A DNA stretch of 11,253 nucleotides from Planctomycetota bacterium (GTDB lineage Bacteria; Planctomycetota; Planctomycetia; Pirellulales; Thermoguttaceae). The notes under the pieces were generated by a model. The model made no database searches, had not been told where the DNA came from, and worked only from the letters and a program-made list of their open reading frames with translations. Positions 1 to 6,929 of this stretch are shown one piece after another. Made by a program: the position numbers and the translations under genes. The stretch's first letter is position 1. Each line of letters begins with the position of its first letter. The stretch lies in NCBI GenBank assembly GCA_023621895.1, contig JAMOAF010001175.1:1-11253 (forward strand), given 5' to 3'.

Positions 1-1
1 C

Positions 2-1804
2 CGAACCTGGACGGACAGCACGGGCGAATATTCGGTCCAGGCGAAGTTCGCCGGCTTGCAGGCGGGCAAGGTCACCCTAAAGAAGGCCGACGGGACCGAG
101 GTCGCGATTCCCCTAGAGAATCTCAACGCGGCCAGCCAGGAGTACGTGAAACGGCAGCTCGTCGCGGCGGCCGAGAACCCTTTCAAAACGGTGGCTCCCA
201 ACCCGTTTCAACCGGCCGGTCGATCACCGGTGGTTGCGGGGACCGGTTCCTCAACGCCGCGCGAAGCCCTGCCGGATTGGAGCGCGGCGAAAAAAATCGA
301 CGTAATCGGCGGCGGTGATTGGAAGCTTCCCGAGTCCGCGATGCCCGCCGCCGGCGGATCGATGAACCCGATCGCGCTGCCCTCGAAAACAAATTTCTTT
401 GAGAACGCCGCCGCGATGGCCATCTCCGGGACCGGCCGTTACGCGGCGGTCGGCTATACGTGCAATCCGCCGGGGAAGGACGCGCGGAGCACGACGACCG
501 TGGTGGTCTGCGACCTTGCGGAAGGTCTCTCGCTGGGCAGTGGCGTGGTGGAAGGAGAACTCCTCGTTCCGATCGCGATCCACGACAGCCGCCCGGAGGT
601 CCTGATGCGGCGCAACCAGCGCGGCGTCAGTGATCAGGATTGCCTGGAGACCTGGACGATCGGTTCTTCGGGCGTCAGCCGCGGCATGAAATGGACTCCT
701 TACGCGAACGAGAAGGATAGAAATCGCAACGTCAAGTGGGCGGCCTATCTGGATGAGTATCGGCTGGCGACGTGCAGCAGCGGCGGCCGGCTGGCGATCT
801 GGGATGCCGAGACGACCCGTCCGATCTGCTATCTGGACATCAAGGGTCGGCCGGCGCTCAGCCCCGACCGCAAGCACCTCGCGTTCCTGGTCGAGGGGCA
901 GGTGGGCGTGCTCGAGGTGGAGGGCCAGAAGGTCGTGGCCCTACAGCCCGCGCCGGTCAGTGGAGGCGTGCTGGCTTTCACGCCCAGCGGCAACCGGATC
1001 GTGGCGCTCAATGGAGCGGACCTGTACGCGTGGGATTTCGCCACTGGCCAGCTTCAGCGGGAGTGCCGGCTAGAGGGCGTGCACGCCGGCGACGAGTTGC
1101 TCTGCCCCAGCGAGGAGCATATTCTCGCCGGCAGCGGCCGGCTGTATGATTTTGTCAACCAGGTGAGCGTTTGGGAGTATCGGGGGTACCAGAAGGCGGG
1201 CATCGCCGGCGGCGTGTGCTGGATGGCCGTCGTCGGAGGCGAGCGGCAGCCGAGCGCCTTGGTCCCCGGTCGGCTGCCCCACCAGGGAGTTGCCGACAAG
1301 CTCAAGGCAGCCATGGCCGACCCGGATTTTTTTGTGTTCAAGCCGGGCACGACGGTGACAATCGACGTCGGGAAGATTGCCGACTCGGCCGCCAGGACCA
1401 AGGTCCAGGATACGCTGGTTAAGAAGCTGGAGGAACGCGGCTGCAAGGCGGGGGCCAACGGGACGATCACCCTCGCGGCGGGGGTGGAGGAAGCCGCCAA
1501 GAAAGCAGAATTGCGATATCGGAGTTTCGGCAGCTTTGGCTACGACAATTACAAGATGACGAAATTCATCAGCCGGCTCGAATTTATCTACGATGGAAAA
1601 ACCGCTTGGAAATCGGAAGGCAACAACCTGCCGGGCTTCATCGTTCACCTCGGCAAGGACCAGACGATGAGGCAATATATCAAGGAGCGGGAGAAGCCCA
1701 ACTACCAGTACTTCGATCGCGTGGAGCTTCCCAAGCTGTTGACCAAGCCGACCGGCGCTCCGACGCTCGGATCGTCGCAGGTAACGGTCTCGGGAATCCA
1801 GTAA
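2..1804 (+). CDS. SHD1-domain protein with WD40-like propeller region, 5'-truncated by the window edge
   Basis: Partial gene: the frame is open from base 2 with no start, so the N terminus (probably including any signal peptide) lies outside; about 600 residues are visible. The first visible codons read RTWTDSTGEYSV, then a GKVTLKKADG stretch and an IPLENL..ASQEYV ending. That is the signature of the SHD1 (Sla1 homology 1) domain, common in planctomycete secreted or envelope proteins. A Pro/Ala-rich linker follows (visible residues about 60-120). Next come beta-propeller-like strands (about 130-400), with WD40-style turns such as LAIWDAETTRPICYLD, LSPDRKHLAFL and LYAWDFATGQ. The last 175 or so residues form a separate mixed alpha/beta region (from about 425) that I do not recognise. 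A TTG at 56 could be read as a start, but the SHD1 motif begins upstream of it, so the gene clearly continues leftwards. Function unknown; a scaffold or binding role is inference. Confidence 0.85.
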   Translation, partial: RTWTDSTGEYSVQAKFAGLQAGKVTLKKADGTEVAIPLENLNAASQEYVKRQLVAAAENPFKTVAPNPFQPAGRSPVVAGTGSSTPREALPDWSAAKKIDVIGGGDWKLPESAMPAAGGSMNPIALPSKTNFFENAAAMAISGTGRYAAVGYTCNPPGKDARSTTTVVVCDLAEGLSLGSGVVEGELLVPIAIHDSRPEVLMRRNQRGVSDQDCLETWTIGSSGVSRGMKWTPYANEKDRNRNVKWAAYLDEYRLATCSSGGRLAIWDAETTRPICYLDIKGRPALSPDRKHLAFLVEGQVGVLEVEGQKVVALQPAPVSGGVLAFTPSGNRIVALNGADLYAWDFATGQLQRECRLEGVHAGDELLCPSEEHILAGSGRLYDFVNQVSVWEYRGYQKAGIAGGVCWMAVVGGERQPSALVPGRLPHQGVADKLKAAMADPDFFVFKPGTTVTIDVGKIADSAARTKVQDTLVKKLEERGCKAGANGTITLAAGVEEAAKKAELRYRSFGSFGYDNYKMTKFISRLEFIYDGKTAWKSEGNNLPGFIVHLGKDQTMRQYIKEREKPNYQYFDRVELPKLLTKPTGAPTLGSSQVTVSGIQ

Positions 1805-1810
1805 GTCGTG

Positions 1811-1910
1811 CGACGGGTCCGCGGCCTGTCTTTTAAGCGCGCCCCTTGCGAGATGCTTGACCACGGTCTCGCACGAGACGGCGCTGGTGGGGACGGGGCC
1901 GCGGCCTGCC
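1811..1910. repeat. 20-bp near-direct repeat, 80-bp period
   Basis: Copies lie at 1811-1830 and 1891-1910. The shared core is ACGGG(T/G)CCGCGGCCTG. The two 20-mers differ at three positions (1, 8 and 19). Each contains the palindrome CCGCGG. The copies start exactly 80 bp apart. Function unknown; they may belong to a dispersed intergenic repeat family of this genome. Confidence 0.5.
1847..1879. repeat. Two competing inverted repeats
   Basis: TGCGAGA (1847-1853) is the exact reverse complement of TCTCGCA (1867-1873). GTCTC (1866-1870) is also the reverse complement of GAGAC (1875-1879), with loop GCAC. The two stems share bases 1867-1870, so only one can form at a time. This could be an attenuator-like switch or chance in GC-rich DNA. 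Confidence 0.35.
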
Positions 1911-2000
1911 TACAGCCGCAACAACCGATTCCTGAAGTGCAACAATTCGTTTCACGCCACCCCAGGGCCGAATGGCGGGGTTCAAACCGTTGATCAGACC

Positions 2001-2008
2001 AAAGGAGA
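2001..2008 (+). promoter_or_regulatory. Ribosome binding site fixing the hydrolase start
   Basis: AAAGGAGA, 7 bases before the ATG at 2016. It decides against the longer in-frame reading that begins at 1857, which has no comparable site and would bury the signal peptide. Confidence 0.8.
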
Positions 2009-2015
2009 TGCCACG

Positions 2016-3617
2016 ATGTCAAAATGGGTTGCGGTTCTGGGGGGTGTTTTCTTGTCCATCGGATTGCAGGCCGTCTGCGGCGAAGAAGTCCTGCCGCCCG
2101 TCGAGAAGGTCGAGATCGGCTCCGACCGAACCTTCTCCGTCAACGGCAAGCCGTTCTTTCCCATCATGTCATGGCTCCAGGATGCCGAGAATTTCGCCGC
2201 GGTCAAAGCCTGCGGGATGAATACGACCGCCGGTTACTGGAGCGGTTCGAGCGGCACGGCCCACGTCGGCGAGTACCTGGACAAGGTCTGGGAGGCGGGC
2301 CTCTACGGCGTGATGCCGCCGGACGCGCGCCTCAAGGGGCACCCCGGCCTGCTGGCGTACATCCACGACGACGAGCCCGACCTGCCCCAGCAGGTCAACG
2401 ACGCGGAAGTTGTCCCCGGCGCGGGCCTCCACGTCAACCGGAGCACGCCGCTGTGGAAGATCGTCGACGGCGTGACGCATAGCTGGTCGGTGCTCGACCC
2501 GATGGAAAAGGCGTCGATCACGATCCGGCTGAAGCAGCCGGCAACGGTGGAAAGCCTGGCCCTGTGGCTGACCGTCTCGCCGGGCCTGGCCGTGGCCAAG
2601 GAGGTCGCCTTCAAGGCCGAGGGCCGCGAGATTCTGCGAGCGACTCTCGAGAACAAGAGGGGCCAGCAGAAGTTTCCCCTGGAGAAGCCGGCCACGTTTC
2701 GCCAGCTCGAAATGACCGTCCTTTCCACCTACCCGGAAAAGAACCAGTGGGGCTCGATCAGCGAGATCGAGGGGTTTGACGCACAGGGCAAGAACCTGTT
2801 GCTCTCGCCGCTGCGGTACGAGCCGCGGGCGGAGCCGGCCAAGACGTTGGCGGCCTATGAGGCGATGAAACGCGGCGATCCCGCCCGCCCGGTGTTCCTC
2901 ACGCTGACCGGGAACTTCCACCCCCACTTCGGCAAGTGGTCGGACGCCCAACGAACCGGACTCTATCCGCAGTACATCCGCGCCTCCGACGTGGTCGGTT
3001 ACGACATCTATCCGATCTACGGCTGGAACAAGCCGGAGTGGATCCACCTCGTCTACGAAGCGACCAAACTGCTCACCGAGCAGGCCGGCTCGCGGCCGGT
3101 CTACGCCTGGATCGAAACGAGCAAGGGGGGGCAGTGGACCGGGGCGCTGGAGAATCAGAAGGAGGTGACCGCCGAGCATATCCGCGCCGAGGTCTGGATG
3201 TCGATTTGCGGCGGGGCCACGGCGATCGGGTATTTTACCCACGTGTGGAAGCCGTCGTACAGCCAGTTTGGCGTGCCCGAGGAGAACCGCCGGGCGCTGC
3301 GGGAAATCAACGGCCAGATTACGCGCCTGGCGCCGGCGATTCTCGGCCGGAAGCCGGCCGGGGCCGTGGAAATCGGGGCCCAGGGCGATGCCAAGCTCGG
3401 CGCCCTGGCGCGGATGCACGGCGGCCAGTTGTACGTGTTTGCGGTCAACTACGACGAGCGCCTCGTGGACGCCGCGGCACGGATTCGCGTCGAGGGGCTG
3501 GCCGCCGGCAGGGAGATCGAGGTCGTGGACGAAAACCGGTCCTTGCGATCCGAGGACGGCTCGTTTTCCGATGCGTTCCGGCCGCTGGCCGTCCACATCT
3601 ACCGTGTCAAGTGGTAG
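2016..3617 (+). CDS. Secreted glycoside-hydrolase-like TIM barrel with an inserted F5/8 type C-like domain
   Basis: 533 residues from the ATG at 2016. A signal peptide is evident: MSKW, hydrophobic VAVLGGVFLSIGL, then likely cleavage near AVCGEE. The mature protein starts with the (F/S)VNGKPFFPIMSW pattern seen at the head of many beta-galactosidase-like barrels. Barrel elements include HPGLLAYIHDDEPDLP (about 110-124) and later VVGYDIYPIYGW, VYAWIETSKGG (about 363-373) and AIGYFTHVW. Glu120 (in DDEP) and Glu367 (in WIETSKG) are candidates for acid/base and nucleophile of a clan GH-A-type enzyme; this is inferred from motif position only. Residues about 137-259 look like an F5/8 type C (discoidin-like) beta-sandwich (SWSVLDP at its start, WGSISEIEGFDAQG at its end) inserted right after the first motif. 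The C-terminal 85 residues resemble a small beta domain. The substrate and GH family are not assignable. The gene converges on the oxidoreductase, with 13 bp between stops. Confidence 0.75.
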   Translation: MSKWVAVLGGVFLSIGLQAVCGEEVLPPVEKVEIGSDRTFSVNGKPFFPIMSWLQDAENFAAVKACGMNTTAGYWSGSSGTAHVGEYLDKVWEAGLYGVMPPDARLKGHPGLLAYIHDDEPDLPQQVNDAEVVPGAGLHVNRSTPLWKIVDGVTHSWSVLDPMEKASITIRLKQPATVESLALWLTVSPGLAVAKEVAFKAEGREILRATLENKRGQQKFPLEKPATFRQLEMTVLSTYPEKNQWGSISEIEGFDAQGKNLLLSPLRYEPRAEPAKTLAAYEAMKRGDPARPVFLTLTGNFHPHFGKWSDAQRTGLYPQYIRASDVVGYDIYPIYGWNKPEWIHLVYEATKLLTEQAGSRPVYAWIETSKGGQWTGALENQKEVTAEHIRAEVWMSICGGATAIGYFTHVWKPSYSQFGVPEENRRALREINGQITRLAPAILGRKPAGAVEIGAQGDAKLGALARMHGGQLYVFAVNYDERLVDAAARIRVEGLAAGREIEVVDENRSLRSEDGSFSDAFRPLAVHIYRVKW

Positions 3618-3630
3618 CGAGGGCCCCTGC

Positions 3631-4953
3631 TCAGGCGAGGTATTCCAGCGGGAACTTCCAGGGCGCGCGGTACTGCGGCACGGCCAGCCTTGCCGCCTCG
3701 TCGTCGCCGACGATCCGCAGTGTTTCAGGATCGAACCGGATCGACCGGCCGAGCCGGTAGGAGAGGTTGCCGAGGACGAGCGGAATGTCGACCCGCGAGT
3801 GATACTCGGGCGAACAACTCGGCTCGCGGCGCGACTTGATGCACTCGATCCACTCCAGTTCGTGCCCCGGCGACGGGGCGATCTTGTCGTCCGGGCCCGG
3901 CAGGGTCTGCGGATCGAAATACTGGCCTTCCGGCACGACCTCGTGGTTCCCGTAGTCGGCAAACAGCGTCGCCTTGGAGCCGAACAGGTAAATCCCCAGC
4001 CGCCGCGCAGGCGCGCCGCGGCCGAAATCGAAGCCGAAGCTGTTGATCGTGGACATCGACCAGGCCACCGTGCAGCCCGGATACTGGAAGACCATTTCCT
4101 GCACGTCCGGGGCGTCGCCGTCGTCGTCGATGATGTAACGGCCCCCGGAACAGGCGACCATCGTCGGGTAGCCCAGGTCGAGCGCCCAGACCGGCAGGTC
4201 GAGAATGTGGGGCGCCATGCCGGGTGTCCAACCGCCGCTGTACGCCATGAACGAACAATGGTTGTAAGAGTTGGCCGCCAGGAGGGCATTGTAGGGGCGT
4301 TTCGGCCCGGGACCGAGCCACATCTCCCAGTCGAGGCCTTGCGGAACGGCCGTGTCGGGGTTCTTGCCGATCCCCGCGGGCCCCTGGTTCATCACGTTGA
4401 ACGTCCGCACGGCGCTGACCTGGCCGATGTGGCCGGCGCGGACCTTCTCCACCACCCGGCGGTAGTTTTCCCCGGCGTGAATCTGCGTGCCGATCTGGCA
4501 GACCACTCCGTGGCGTTTGACGGCGTTCTTGACGGCAAGGCTTTCGCCCAGATGGAGGGTCATCGGCTTCTGTAGATAGATGTCTTTGCCCGCTTGAGCG
4601 GCGTTGATGGCCACCAGCGCGTGCCAGTGGGGCGGCGTGGCCACGATCACCGCGTCGACGTTCTTGTCCGCCAGCAGGTCGCGGTAGTCGGCGTATTCCT
4701 TCGCAAGCGGGAATTTTTCCAGCACGGCCTTGCGGCGCGCCTCCCAGACATCGCAGACGGCCGCCACGGCCACGTCGGGATGCCGGGCGCAGTTATCCAG
4801 GTTGCCCCGGCCCATGCCATTGCAGCCGATGATCCCGATGCGGATTTTCGTCGAGCCGGAGCTGTTCCCGGCGGCTCGGGCGGTCACCAGAGCCGCGCCG
4901 GCGGCAGCCGAGGTTTCCATGAAATGTCGTCGCGATACGGCGCCGGATGCCAT
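3631..4953 (-). CDS. Tat-exported Gfo/Idh/MocA family oxidoreductase
   Basis: 440 residues. Start ATG at 4953, supported by an AAGGAGA ribosome binding site (plus-strand 4961-4967) with 7-base spacing. The N terminus carries a twin-arginine motif, SRRHFM (residues 7-12), then Ala-rich hydrophobic residues, so export by the Tat pathway after folding with its nucleotide is likely. The Rossmann NAD(P)-binding site is KIRIGIIGCNGMGRG (about 36-50), followed by the AVCDVW and AVIVATPPHWHA strands. The usual EKP catalytic-Lys motif reads LQKPMTL (Lys129). The second domain has GGWTPGMAPHILDLP (His249), where the family usually keeps a catalytic His and Asp. The C terminus (SYRLGRSIRFDPETLRI, then PWKFPLEY) matches the ending common in planctomycete members. 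Substrate unknown; probably a sugar or sugar derivative. It lies 31 bp downstream of the ROK kinase on the same strand, so co-transcription is likely. Confidence 0.92.
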   Translation of the reverse strand: MASGAVSRRHFMETSAAAGAALVTARAAGNSSGSTKIRIGIIGCNGMGRGNLDNCARHPDVAVAAVCDVWEARRKAVLEKFPLAKEYADYRDLLADKNVDAVIVATPPHWHALVAINAAQAGKDIYLQKPMTLHLGESLAVKNAVKRHGVVCQIGTQIHAGENYRRVVEKVRAGHIGQVSAVRTFNVMNQGPAGIGKNPDTAVPQGLDWEMWLGPGPKRPYNALLAANSYNHCSFMAYSGGWTPGMAPHILDLPVWALDLGYPTMVACSGGRYIIDDDGDAPDVQEMVFQYPGCTVAWSMSTINSFGFDFGRGAPARRLGIYLFGSKATLFADYGNHEVVPEGQYFDPQTLPGPDDKIAPSPGHELEWIECIKSRREPSCSPEYHSRVDIPLVLGNLSYRLGRSIRFDPETLRIVGDDEAARLAVPQYRAPWKFPLEYLA

Positions 4954-4984
4954 TTTCGTTTCTCCTTGCTTGGTGCCATCGGAC

Positions 4985-6373
4985 TTAGCAGGTCACGTGG
5001 ATCAGGGCGGCTTTTCGTGCGGAACAGGCGTTGTATGCCTGGGCGAACTGGGGCGTGGGCAGCAATTCCACCTTGATCAACCGCCGGCCGAGGAATTGCC
5101 GGGCCTCTTCATCGAGGTGCAGTTGGCTGGAGTGGCCGGTGCCCACGAAGATGACCTCGGGCCCTCCCCTGCAAAGCTTGCGGACCTCCACCGCGTCGAG
5201 AACATGCATCGTGCCGTGGCGCAGTTTTACCTGGGCTTGCTTGCGCTTCTTGACCTTGCCGTCGACGCGGATCGTGACATCGGTGGAGAAGGTTTTCTTG
5301 CCCACAACGAGTTCGCCGAGGGTCGCATCGCCGATCTTCGGGTATTCGGGCAGAATCGAGTTCCGCTCTTTGAAGGGATTGCGGCCGGCCTTGGTTGCCG
5401 CCAGCGCCGCGGCTCCGAGGACAACGGCATCGTCCCCGAGCGCCGAGAGCGCGACATGCCCGCCGCTGCACGCTCCGGCGAGTTGGTCGGATTCGAGGAT
5501 TGCGTCGATGATCGGGAGCATGAAGTGGCCGCAGGCTTCGACCACGCCGCCGCCGAGCACGATCACTTCGGGATCGAGCAGGTGGCGGACCGACAGGCAG
5601 GCGTAGCCGAGCACTTCGGAAGCCCTGCGCATGACCTCGGCCACCAGGGCGTCGTTGGCATCGAGGGCGTCGCGGAGCGTTTTGGAGCGGATGATCGACA
5701 GGTCGCCGCCGACGAGTTCCGTCAGCGCGGTGGCGCGCCCCTCGGCCACGGCCGCGCGGAGGTCGCGCTCGATGGCCGAGCGGCTGGCCAGGGCTTCGAG
5801 GCATCCGAAATTGCCGCAGCCGCACTGCGGCCCGCCGATCTGGCTGACGATATGCCCGATCTCGCCGGCCGACTCCCGAGCGCCGGCCCAGAGTTTGCCT
5901 TTGCGGACAATCCCGCTGCCGACGCCGGTTCCAACGAGGATTGTGATCGAACTGGCAGTGCCCCGCGCCGCGCCGAGCCAGGATTCGCCCAAGGCGCCCA
6001 GGTTGCAGTCGTTGCCGAGGGCGACGGGAACTCGGAAGCGATCTTCCAGGTAAGGCCCGATCAGGACGCCCGACAGGCTCATGTTCGGGGTCACCACGAC
6101 CAGCCCCCGCTGCGGGTCGACGACGCCGGGAATGGCGATTCCCAGGGCCGTCAGCCGCGCCGGTTCAAACCCTTCGGAACGCATCGTTTCCTCGGCCGCC
6201 GCCACGACGGCCGCCAGAACGCTGTCGGGTCCGCCGTCGCGGGGCGAGGGGCAGCGGTGCCTCGACAGGACCGAGCCCGACTGGGTAACCAGCGACGTTT
6301 GGATTTTCGTTCCCCCGACGTCGATGCCCAAATACACGCCCGCGGCCGCCGCGTTGCCGTCTTTTCCGTCCAT
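4985..6373 (-). CDS. ROK-family sugar kinase fused to a C-terminal Mth938-like (DUF498) domain
   Basis: 462 residues from the ATG at 6373, chosen for its GGAGA site 8 bases upstream; an ATG at 6406 is the alternative. The first 330 or so residues are a ROK kinase. They show the phosphate-binding LGIDVGGTKI (15-24), the catalytic Asp in GNDCNLGALGE (Asp122), GTGVGSGIV, and the ROK zinc signature CGCGNFGCLE (184-193) after GHIV. They end in the family-typical AVVLGAAALAATKAG. ROK proteins are normally about 300-330 residues. Here the frame continues for about 130 more (roughly 343-462). This tail has the marks of an Mth938/NDUFAF3-like domain: STDVTIRVDGKV, the VIFVGTG turn, ELLPTPQFAQAYN and the terminal ALIHVTC. 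Expected activity is ATP-dependent phosphorylation of glucose or another hexose in the cytoplasm. The role of the tail is unknown. Separate-repressor ROK proteins carry an N-terminal helix-turn-helix, absent here. It is first in a two-gene unit with the oxidoreductase. Confidence 0.9.
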   Translation of the reverse strand: MDGKDGNAAAAGVYLGIDVGGTKIQTSLVTQSGSVLSRHRCPSPRDGGPDSVLAAVVAAAEETMRSEGFEPARLTALGIAIPGVVDPQRGLVVVTPNMSLSGVLIGPYLEDRFRVPVALGNDCNLGALGESWLGAARGTASSITILVGTGVGSGIVRKGKLWAGARESAGEIGHIVSQIGGPQCGCGNFGCLEALASRSAIERDLRAAVAEGRATALTELVGGDLSIIRSKTLRDALDANDALVAEVMRRASEVLGYACLSVRHLLDPEVIVLGGGVVEACGHFMLPIIDAILESDQLAGACSGGHVALSALGDDAVVLGAAALAATKAGRNPFKERNSILPEYPKIGDATLGELVVGKKTFSTDVTIRVDGKVKKRKQAQVKLRHGTMHVLDAVEVRKLCRGGPEVIFVGTGHSSQLHLDEEARQFLGRRLIKVELLPTPQFAQAYNACSARKAALIHVTC

Positions 6374-6381
6374 TGCGAGTT

Positions 6382-6386
6382 TCTCC
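6382..6386 (-). promoter_or_regulatory. Ribosome binding site deciding the ROK kinase start
   Basis: GGAGA on the minus strand, 8 bases before the ATG at 6373. The upstream in-frame ATG at 6406 is preceded by a G/C run without a purine-rich site. A still longer reading to 6559 would overlap the divergent gene. Confidence 0.6.
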
Positions 6387-6460
6387 GAGGGTCTTGTTTC
6401 TGTCATTCTTGGCGCCCCGCCCCGCCCCTGTAAAGTAGCGTACCGGTTGCGGGGATTCTT

Positions 6461-6487
6461 TTGCCGGCGGCCAGGTCCTGATATATT
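6461..6487 (+). promoter_or_regulatory. Candidate extended -10 promoter for the ABM-type gene
   Basis: TGATATATT (6479-6487) is an extended -10 (TGn plus TATATT, five of six to consensus). TTGCCG (6461-6466) is a weak -35 with a short 15-bp spacer. A start near 6494 would leave a leader of about 65 bases, including the imperfect hairpin TTGGCC-TCA-GGCCCAA. It is the only AT-rich island in the divergent gap 6374-6557; no comparable site is clear for the minus-strand ROK gene. Confidence 0.4.
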
Positions 6488-6557
6488 GGCCTCAGGCCCA
6501 AGGGGGGCTGGAGGGTTTGGATCGGCAGATACGCGCCCGGCCACGGAGAATCCCGTC

Positions 6558-6878
6558 ATGCACGCCGTCTGTGTTTACGTACACGTCAAACCGGAGAACC
6601 GTGCCGAGTTCATTGCGGCCACTTTGGAAAACGCCCGGCTGACGCTGGCGGAACCGGGCAACCTGCGGTTCGACGTGATCCAGCAGGCTGACGATCCGAA
6701 CCGATTCGTTCTCTTTGAGGTTTACCGCGACGCGGCCGGGATGCAGGCCCACAAGGAGACCGCCCATTACGCCCGATGGCGCGACGCGGTTGCGCCCTGG
6801 ATGGCGGAGCCGCGCCGTGGAGTCGCGCACCGGGCCCTGTTTCCGGAAACGGCGGCGGCCTGGCGCGGCGGGGGCTGA
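6558..6878 (+). CDS. Antibiotic biosynthesis monooxygenase (ABM) domain protein, LsrG/YgiN type
   Basis: 106 residues, a normal length for a single ABM domain. Start ATG at 6558 with GGAGA 8 bases upstream. Small dimeric ferredoxin-like-fold proteins of this family include cofactor-free quinol monooxygenases and LsrG-type enzymes acting on small metabolites. Visible family pattern: VCVYVHVKPENRAEFIAAT (first strand and helix), EPGNLRFDVIQQADDPNRF (central strands) and VLFEVYRDAAGMQAHKETAH followed by YARWRD. The E-Y-D-x-x-H-x-x-x-H arrangement is typical. No signal peptide, so cytoplasmic. The last 20 residues are a poorly conserved Ala/Gly tail. It starts 184 bp from the divergent ROK gene and lies 51 bp before the response regulator. 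The actual substrate cannot be read from sequence. Confidence 0.85.
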   Translation: MHAVCVYVHVKPENRAEFIAATLENARLTLAEPGNLRFDVIQQADDPNRFVLFEVYRDAAGMQAHKETAHYARWRDAVAPWMAEPRRGVAHRALFPETAAAWRGGG

Positions 6879-6929
6879 GCTATCCTTCCCGTGGGGCGCC
6901 AGCGTGGACCAACATGAGAACCGTTTGCG

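Larger units (their letters stand above)
1805..2015. other. Non-coding gap with repeated GC-rich 20-mers and small hairpins
   Basis: These 211 bases separate the SHD1 gene from the hydrolase gene. No convincing gene or sigma70-type promoter is visible. They hold a 20-bp near-direct repeat and two overlapping, mutually exclusive inverted repeats (listed separately). There is no clear Rho-independent terminator; the only T-run (TTTT at 1831-1834) follows an imperfect GC stretch. Confidence 0.5.

Noticed and set aside
1857..2015. 53-residue N-terminal extension of the hydrolase
   Set aside because: The signal peptide and an excellent ribosome binding site fix the start at 2016. The extension would run through the repeat/hairpin region.
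2169..4289. A 706-codon open frame on the minus strand across the hydrolase and oxidoreductase genes
   Set aside because: It is Arg/Pro-rich without motifs and spans two genes with clear domains in other frames.
4730..6433. A 567-codon open frame on the plus strand opposite the ROK kinase
   Set aside because: It lacks any family motif and is low-complexity in Arg/Ala/Asp/Gly. The opposite strand has clear ROK and Mth938-like signatures. It is a GC-driven shadow.
6374..6559. N-terminal extension of the ROK kinase to 6559
   Set aside because: It would overlap the divergent gene's start, has no ROK similarity, and the ribosome binding site favours 6373.
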